A DNA stretch of 9,141 bases, from contig JBMFWH010000051.1 of assembly GCA_049965455.1 (NCBI GenBank), positions 1-9,141 of the forward strand, given 5' to 3'. The notes under the pieces are model-generated. The model was not told the origin of the DNA and searched no databases. It saw only the letters and a list, made by a program, of their open reading frames with translations. Below, in pieces: positions 4,695 to 9,141 of the stretch; position 1 is the stretch's first letter, and each line of letters starts with the position of its first letter. The DNA comes from JAVRLB01 sp049965455. GTDB taxonomy: Archaea > Thermoplasmatota > Thermoplasmata > Thermoplasmatales > ARK-15. A program made the translations under genes and the position numbers.

Positions 4695-7160
4695 ATGAAG
4701 CTAAGATGGTTGATCATATTTGTAGCTTTAATATTGGTAGCTTCTTATTTTTCAGGAAGCTTTACAGTGTTGAATCCTGCCAATGGTGCATGGACTACGG
4801 CAGGCAATGCCAATTATACGTCTGAAAGCATAAATGTACCAGGGCTGACCAGTCACGTGATAGTAACGATGGATGCGTCCGGCGTTGCGCACATTTACGC
4901 AAAAGACAATCATGACCTGTTTTATGCTCAAGGATATTACGTGGCCAGTAACCGGCTGTTTCAGATGGAGCTGCAGGTACTGGCAGCGTCCGGAAACCTG
5001 AGCAAGTATGTGGGTTCCAGTGCGCTGAGCTCTGATATGGCGATGAGGTTGATCGGATTGCCAGAAAACGCGTACATGCTGCAACAGGCATATATGCAAA
5101 ATTATCCACAGTATTATTCATACTTGAAAGCGTACAGTGACGGCGTAAACGCGTTTATCAACAAGTCTTCAGAATCACTGGGATTCAAGCTCCTTGGATT
5201 TGCACCGTTTTACTGGTCTCCGTTTTATACGTTAGTATGGGAAGAGTACATGACCTGGTCCCTGACCACCGGCGCATTTGAGCCGCTTCAGAACGCATTG
5301 TTTTACAACGCGCTGGGGTTTGAGAACACAACCACGATCTGGCCTTATTACCCTTATTACACGCAAAACGTCACGAACGTGCCTGGTGACGGCACTGTAA
5401 ACGGCTATAACCTTGCGCAGCAGCATGTATCTCCTCATTATCTATGGTCTCTGAACTGGTTTGAACAGTGGGCTACAGGTATCAATACAACCCTTCTGGC
5501 TACACAGTCTGCGCTCATAAACGCTGCCATCGCGAACATATCGGATCCGTACATGCTGCCAGAAACGCAGATGATAGACTCTGCAATAGGAAGCAACAGC
5601 TGGGTTGTTACTGCAAACTACTCTGAATCAGGTTATCCAATGCTTGCCAACGACCCGCACTTGAACCTGCTGGCACCTTCGGTATGGATTCCGTTGCAGC
5701 TCAGCGATCCAGACTTTAACGTTACGGGCTGGGCTCTTGCAGGAATACCCGGCATACTGATCGGGCATACTCTACACACTGCTTGGGGTCTGACCACTCC
5801 CGAGGGCAATACAGCCAACGAGTACCTGGAGTTTTTAAACAATGATCAGTACCTTTACAACGGCACATGGCACAATATGGTAGTGCAAAATTATACGCTG
5901 CTGGGAAAAAGCTATTCTATATACTATACTAATAACGGCCCATTGCTGGCGCGCAATGCCCATTATGGAATTAGCCTGAACTGGGTCATTACCAGGCCCG
6001 CGTACGCACTGGTGGGAGAGTTGTTGCTGGACCAGTCGCAGAATTATACGGACATGATCAACGCGCTCCGTTACTGGAACTATCCTGCCCAGAACTTTGC
6101 AATGGTCTCGGACCATAACGCTGGAATACTGACTGCAGGCTGGTACCCGCTGATCAACGAAACGCTGCCGGACGGCGCGCATGTCCAGGTTGTAGGTGCC
6201 AGATCTCTGTTGAACGGCTCGATGCCACAGTACCAGTATGTGGGATTTGTGCCGTTCCAGTACCTGCCCCAGGCTGAAAACCCGTCACGCGGGTTCATGT
6301 TTGCGCCAAACCAGCCCACGGTCGGGAAAAACTATCCATATCCGTTCATCGGTGGATTCTGGGCTTCTGGTGGCAGAGCACAGACTATTTACCATTATCT
6401 CAATGCTAATGCCCCGATGACCGTTCAGAAAATGATGCAGTTGCAGTCTAACGTTTCTGATTACTGGGCCAGCATTCTAACGCCCTATATCATTGAAAGT
6501 ATAAAGAACATGGACATGAACATCACTGAGCGAGTGGCGTTTAACTATCTGTTAGACTGGAACTATACGACATACCAGAACGAAGTGGGCATAACAGTGT
6601 ACTGGTATTTTCTGTCTGAACTTTACAATAAGAGTTTTAATAAGATATATGACGATCACGGATTGGCAGGGCTGCCAGCTCCGTTTGTCACCACGCTAAT
6701 CTACCTGGTGCAGAATGATCCGAACTCGTCATGGCTAAACTACAATTTCACAACGCTGGCAAGATCCTCGTTCAATGCTGCAGTATTGTTTTTAGAACAG
6801 CATATTGGCAGCAATGTGTCTGAATGGAAATGGGGCAAAGTGCATATGCTTGAAATTTACAGTCTTACACAGCTGACCGCGTTATCGATCGGGCCGATAC
6901 CGATCTGGGGCGATGATCATACTGTGAGTGTTGGCAGTGTGCCCCTTTATTTGCAGGTACCTGAGCCTTATGTGACCGTGGGCTCATCGCTGAGAACTGT
7001 TGCCTGTCCCGGCACGGGCCAGTTTTATGGCGTGTTTCCTGGAGGCCCCAGCGAAAACGTGCTTAGCTACTATTTTTCGAATCAGCTCAGCACTTGGCTG
7101 AACCACGAATATTATGATATGAACGAGCAAAAAACAAGGGTGGTCTGGACTTATGAATAA
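4695..7160 (+). CDS. Penicillin acylase family Ntn hydrolase, exported
   Basis: Predicted surface amidohydrolase (peptidase S45 family) that self-cleaves into alpha and beta chains and hydrolyses amide bonds of N-acylated compounds. The start MKLRWLIIFVALILVA is a signal peptide or membrane anchor. Residues about 52-110 match the alpha chain (GVAHIYA, DLFYAQGYYVASNRLFQMEL). The cleavage/nucleophile motif is IGSNSW with Ser300 as beta-1, followed by LANDPHL and GHTLHTAWGLTTPEGN. Asn539 (APNQP) and Arg561 (SGGRAQ) are 22 residues apart, at beta-240 and beta-262. They align with oxyanion Asn-beta241 and Arg-beta263 of E. coli penicillin G acylase, so the active site looks complete. The 821 residues fit the family. 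There are 21 N-x-S/T sequons and few charged residues, as expected for a glycosylated protein outside an acidophile. The natural substrate is unknown; an acyl-homoserine lactone, peptide or lipid amide is as likely as a beta-lactam. The alternative ATG at 4671 adds eight residues but overlaps the TATA box. Confidence 0.9.
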   Translation: MKLRWLIIFVALILVASYFSGSFTVLNPANGAWTTAGNANYTSESINVPGLTSHVIVTMDASGVAHIYAKDNHDLFYAQGYYVASNRLFQMELQVLAASGNLSKYVGSSALSSDMAMRLIGLPENAYMLQQAYMQNYPQYYSYLKAYSDGVNAFINKSSESLGFKLLGFAPFYWSPFYTLVWEEYMTWSLTTGAFEPLQNALFYNALGFENTTTIWPYYPYYTQNVTNVPGDGTVNGYNLAQQHVSPHYLWSLNWFEQWATGINTTLLATQSALINAAIANISDPYMLPETQMIDSAIGSNSWVVTANYSESGYPMLANDPHLNLLAPSVWIPLQLSDPDFNVTGWALAGIPGILIGHTLHTAWGLTTPEGNTANEYLEFLNNDQYLYNGTWHNMVVQNYTLLGKSYSIYYTNNGPLLARNAHYGISLNWVITRPAYALVGELLLDQSQNYTDMINALRYWNYPAQNFAMVSDHNAGILTAGWYPLINETLPDGAHVQVVGARSLLNGSMPQYQYVGFVPFQYLPQAENPSRGFMFAPNQPTVGKNYPYPFIGGFWASGGRAQTIYHYLNANAPMTVQKMMQLQSNVSDYWASILTPYIIESIKNMDMNITERVAFNYLLDWNYTTYQNEVGITVYWYFLSELYNKSFNKIYDDHGLAGLPAPFVTTLIYLVQNDPNSSWLNYNFTTLARSSFNAAVLFLEQHIGSNVSEWKWGKVHMLEIYSLTQLTALSIGPIPIWGDDHTVSVGSVPLYLQVPEPYVTVGSSLRTVACPGTGQFYGVFPGGPSENVLSYYFSNQLSTWLNHEYYDMNEQKTRVVWTYE

Positions 7161-7497
7161 GAAAATTTGGGGAATACCGATCTCGATAATAATCGCATAC
7201 ATTCTCGTGTATCTGTTTTCGTTTGCATGGACTGCCATATTTGCAGCGATCCCGCTTTTAAAATTGAAACCAAAACACGCATTTATCTCGGGATTCCTGA
7301 TAGGGCTGATCGTTCCAGTATCCTTTTACATGCTCTATCCGCTGGGCCTGGTATCTGAGCTGGCAGGAATAATAGGAAACATTGTGGGATTGAACAAGAT
7401 AATTATAGTGTTTGTATTCCCGATAATGTACGCGGTGATCATGGCCCTGTCTGCAACAGTATTTTCAGGCATAGCAACCCGCCCTAAAAAAGCATGA
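7153..7497 (+). CDS. Small three-helix membrane protein, unknown function
   Basis: The 114-residue product has three hydrophobic segments, near residues 8-36, 42-65 and 83-106. A short KLKPKH loop lies after the first, and the basic end RPKKA suggests a cytosolic C-terminus. Glycines and prolines are frequent in the helices (GFLIGLIVPVSF). I do not recognise the family. Its ATG lies inside the end of the acylase gene (8-bp overlap, ATGAATAA), so the two are probably translated in a coupled way; GGGTGGT at 7138-7144 may serve as a weak Shine-Dalgarno. The tight coupling suggests a role with the acylase, such as anchoring, export or uptake of its product, but this is only inference. Confidence 0.75.
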   Translation: MNKKIWGIPISIIIAYILVYLFSFAWTAIFAAIPLLKLKPKHAFISGFLIGLIVPVSFYMLYPLGLVSELAGIIGNIVGLNKIIIVFVFPIMYAVIMALSATVFSGIATRPKKA

Positions 7498-7508
7498 TGA
7501 TCGTTTGA

Positions 7509-7513
7509 AGAGG
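7509..7513 (+). promoter_or_regulatory. Shine-Dalgarno-like site for the 277-residue protein
   Basis: GAGGA lies about 6 bp before the ATG at 7520. Internal operon genes in this window carry such sites, unlike the promoter-proximal genes that look leaderless. Confidence 0.4.
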
Positions 7514-7519
7514 ATATAG

Positions 7520-8353
7520 ATGAAATACTATTACGAGCTATTTTTATTAAATGATATTAGAAATGTGGAATGGAACCAAACGCTGGTTAAAAATCTGAAA
7601 TATTGTACGAACATATTAAAAGACCAGGATTTTGTGTTTGAACTGCACTTTAAAAACCGAGAAACCAGCATTTACATAGGCGCTGACAATATTGAGGTTC
7701 TGGACGCATATGCGACAGCGCTGGAAAACGTATATCCGATCACGCATCAGCCTGCAAACATCACAGTTTCTGAATCCAAGCACATGATCATATTGCAATA
7801 TGCTCTGGACCCTCTGTTTACTTTGAACATGGCAGATTTACAGGATCCTATTGCATCGCTGATGCTGCGCCTGGACCAGCAGTCTTTAAACTCAGAGCTG
7901 TCATATCAGGTCATGTTGAAAAAATCAGCAAGATATAAAAAGAACAGAAGGATCTTTAAAAAATACGTGATCGATGCATATTATCATCACAGGTTCATAA
8001 AAATAAATAATCTAATGTTCGAAATATTATCGCTGTTCAGCAATGCACAATACAGAACCGCATCAAAGCTTGAGATCGATATTGGAGAAAAGATGCTGAA
8101 AAAGCTCAGAGCTCCAGTATTTCACGTGCAGATCCGGATCCTGGCAAACGAGAACATTGAATCGCTCTTGCCTATGATCAACATGTTCAGGGATCCTGAG
8201 ACCGGGCAGAGCTTGAGTTTTAAGATAATAGACCATGATTTTGAACATTTTTCCTTTTACGGCACCGAAAACATGAGCATTAGCGCTGATGAGCTGATTC
8301 CATTTTTAAATATTCCGGTTCCGAACAATTTGCGGCTTGGCTACGATATATAA
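7520..8353 (+). CDS. VirB4/HerA-type ATPase N-terminal-domain-like protein lacking the ATPase
   Basis: The 277-residue protein has no signal peptide or clear membrane segment and is probably cytosolic. Its layout resembles the region before the P-loop domain in archaeal and CPR-bacterial VirB4/HerA-like (type IV secretion DNA-pump) ATPases. In order: a strand-rich start ending ATALENVYPI (about 65-75); DLQDPIASLMLRLD (about 115-128), like their 'DP.A.L...L'; a QVML strand followed by a basic stretch KKSARYKKNRRIFKK (133-147); an amphipathic insert; APVFHVQIRILANE (about 197-210), like 'F.V.IRILA'; and a closing SADELIPFLNIPVPN, like 'L..EELA.L.H.P'. In those relatives the Walker A domain comes next, but here a stop follows and no ATPase is encoded downstream. 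It may act with a separate HerA-type motor, or be a remnant. It starts 22 bp after the membrane protein gene, so it is likely in the same operon. The resemblance is judged by eye and remote. Confidence 0.55.
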   Translation: MKYYYELFLLNDIRNVEWNQTLVKNLKYCTNILKDQDFVFELHFKNRETSIYIGADNIEVLDAYATALENVYPITHQPANITVSESKHMIILQYALDPLFTLNMADLQDPIASLMLRLDQQSLNSELSYQVMLKKSARYKKNRRIFKKYVIDAYYHHRFIKINNLMFEILSLFSNAQYRTASKLEIDIGEKMLKKLRAPVFHVQIRILANENIESLLPMINMFRDPETGQSLSFKIIDHDFEHFSFYGTENMSISADELIPFLNIPVPNNLRLGYDI

Positions 8354-8457
8354 AAATATGTTGGTATTTATGAATTAAATATAAAACATAATTAAAATAA
8401 AAAATTGTAATTCGATAAAATAAATTGAATTTAGTTATATTTATTACTATTTACGAA

Positions 8458-8466
8458 ATATTTATT
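8458..8466 (+). promoter_or_regulatory. TATA box for the AhpD-like gene
   Basis: ATATTTATT, preceded by the purine-containing BRE-like ACGAA, predicts transcription from about 8488, just ahead of the Shine-Dalgarno site. It lies in a 148-bp, very AT-rich spacer (8354-8501) in which I see nothing else. Confidence 0.5.
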
Positions 8467-8490
8467 AAGGCAGATGCTATTAAGGTAACT

Positions 8491-8497
8491 GAGGTGA
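8491..8497 (+). promoter_or_regulatory. Strong Shine-Dalgarno for the AhpD-like gene
   Basis: GAGGTGA, a near-perfect match to the archaeal anti-SD, lies four bases before the ATG at 8502. It fixes that start. Confidence 0.75.
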
Positions 8498-8501
8498 GAT
8501 C

Positions 8502-8831
8502 ATGCAAAAACTGGATGAGTTTTACAAGACAATAGAAGTATTAAGTAAAAACTATCCGCAAGAAGTGGCAACTTTTATGGCGTTTTTGGAAAGAGTGGAG
8601 AGAAAGGGCGCTCTGGATACAAAAACTAAAGAGCTGATCGCGCTGGCAGCAGGAATGGTTAAACATTGTGAATGGTGCATAGCTTATCACGTGAAAGCTG
8701 CTAAAGATGCAGGAGCGACAAAGCAGGAAATCTTTGAAGCTGCCTGGGTTGGCGCATTGATGGACGGAGGCCCTGGAATAGCGCACATGTTTCCTGTGAT
8801 CAGGGCAGTAGAAGAGCTGGGTGTTAAATGA
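8502..8831 (+). CDS. AhpD-like / carboxymuconolactone decarboxylase family protein
   Basis: The 109-residue all-helical protein carries the AhpD signature E-x11-C-x-x-C-x3-H as E44, C56, C59 and H63 (KELIALAAG...CEWCIAYH). This CxxC pair with its proton-relay Glu and His supports thiol peroxidase or disulfide-reductase activity in AhpD-type proteins. In the small CMD family, sequence alone does not separate redox enzymes from other roles. The rest fits the family: AAKDAGATKQEIFEAAWVGALM and a closing GGPGIAHM...AVEELG helix. Members usually assemble into trimers or hexamers. Its own TATA box and strong ribosome-binding site, and a terminator right after it, indicate an independent single-gene unit. 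A role in oxidative-stress defence is likely but inferred. Confidence 0.9.
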   Translation: MQKLDEFYKTIEVLSKNYPQEVATFMAFLERVERKGALDTKTKELIALAAGMVKHCEWCIAYHVKAAKDAGATKQEIFEAAWVGALMDGGPGIAHMFPVIRAVEELGVK

Positions 8832-8838
8832 TTTATTA

Positions 8839-8864
8839 TTTTTTTCATATTTTTTTAGTCTTTT
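8839..8864 (+). terminator. Oligo-T terminator after the AhpD-like gene
   Basis: Two runs of seven Ts (8839-8845 and 8850-8856) and a TTTT at 8861-8864 begin 8 bp past the stop codon, with no hairpin. This is the usual form of an archaeal terminator. Confidence 0.6.
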
Positions 8865-8993
8865 AAGCGGGAAGTTAAGATAGAATTTGCAGGTGGATGA
8901 TGCTGGCAATATTGAAAAATATCATTTAGATAATTGAGCAAATTAACCTGAATGCTGTGCATCTAAGGTATCTAAAAAAATAGTTAATCCTAA

Positions 8994-9103
8994 TTTTTGG
9001 AGAGGTAAAATAGTAACTGGTCACGATTCTGAAGTAAAAATTATCAAAAACCCTCTGTTTTACCGTAACTGGTCACGGTTATGAAGTTAAAATTCTCCAA
9101 AAA
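8994..9103. repeat. Inverted repeat spanning the tandem repeat
   Basis: TTTTTGGAGA at 8994-9003 is the exact reverse complement of TCTCCAAAAA at 9094-9103 in unit 2. Next to it, GGTAAAATAG (9004-9013) can pair in RNA with CTGTTTTACC (9055-9064), including one G-U pair. This suggests an inverted, partial third copy of the repeat's right half. Confidence 0.45.
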
Positions 9104-9118
9104 CCCCCTGTTTTACCG
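9014..9118 (+). repeat. Two tandem copies of a 52-53 bp repeat
   Basis: Unit 1 is 9014-9065 and unit 2 is 9066-9118, directly adjoining. Both begin TAACTGGTCACG and end CTGTTTTACCG; they differ at about five positions and one indel. The junction CCGTAACTGGTCACGG (9063-9078) is a palindrome with one mismatch. There is no spacer, so it is not a CRISPR. Possible meanings are IS or MITE ends, a regulatory array for a gene to the right, or a satellite. Confidence 0.8.
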
Positions 9119-9141
9119 AAACATGGATATATTTGATTGTT

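Larger units (their letters stand above)
8867..9141. other. Non-coding right edge
   Basis: No convincing gene is present. A 16-codon fragment near 8886-8937 reads LQVDDAGNIEKYHLDN and then stops; it could be a remnant but is too short to assign. The rest is AT-rich and leads into the tandem repeat listed separately. Confidence 0.4.

Noticed and set aside
4752..7238. Several 60-115 codon minus-strand frames under the acylase
   Set aside because: They are antisense to a strongly conserved enzyme, lack promoters and motifs, and overlap one another.
9014..9118. CRISPR array
   Set aside because: Only two units, directly adjoining without spacers, longer than usual CRISPR repeats, and no cas genes.

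Overview
The window looks like a low-GC euryarchaeal chromosome segment, most likely from a Thermoplasmatales-type acidophile such as the Ferroplasma/Cuniculiplasma group; this is inference. The reasons are AT-rich spacers with archaeal TATA boxes placed about 26-28 bp before start codons, suggesting leaderless mRNAs, frequent AGA/AGG and ATA codons, and a large exported penicillin-acylase-family protein packed with N-glycosylation sequons. No rRNA, tRNA or CRISPR array was found.

Left region (1 to about 1740) is mobile DNA. It starts with the C-terminal end of an IS110/IS1111-type transposase (+). Next comes an IS5-type DDE transposase gene (-) that is broken. The break is a 155-bp element with 20-bp imperfect terminal inverted repeats, flanked by a 9-bp direct repeat. 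Removing the element and one repeat copy restores a continuous 359-residue transposase, so this is a MITE-like insertion inside an IS. A strong hairpin lies between the IS and the next gene.

Middle region (1757 to 4640) holds chromosomal genes: a RidA-family deaminase (+), a 12-helix MFS transporter (-), and a divergently transcribed APH/choline-kinase-like phosphotransferase (+). The last two share a compact promoter region with one TATA box for each direction. A short membrane-protein reading frame follows, apparently split by one base in a T6 run.

Right region (4660 to 8353) is a probable three-gene operon: a secreted penicillin-acylase-family Ntn hydrolase, a small three-helix membrane protein overlapping it by 8 bp, and a 277-residue protein. 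The last resembles the N-terminal part of VirB4/HerA-type DNA-pumping ATPases but has no ATPase domain. A separate AhpD/carboxymuconolactone decarboxylase-family gene follows, with its own TATA box, Shine-Dalgarno site and T-rich terminator. The last 270 bases are non-coding and end in two tandem copies of a 52-53 bp repeat.

The most notable points are the MITE-in-IS insertion, the motor-less VirB4/HerA-like protein next to an acylase, the frameshifted small membrane protein, and the tandem repeat at the right edge.
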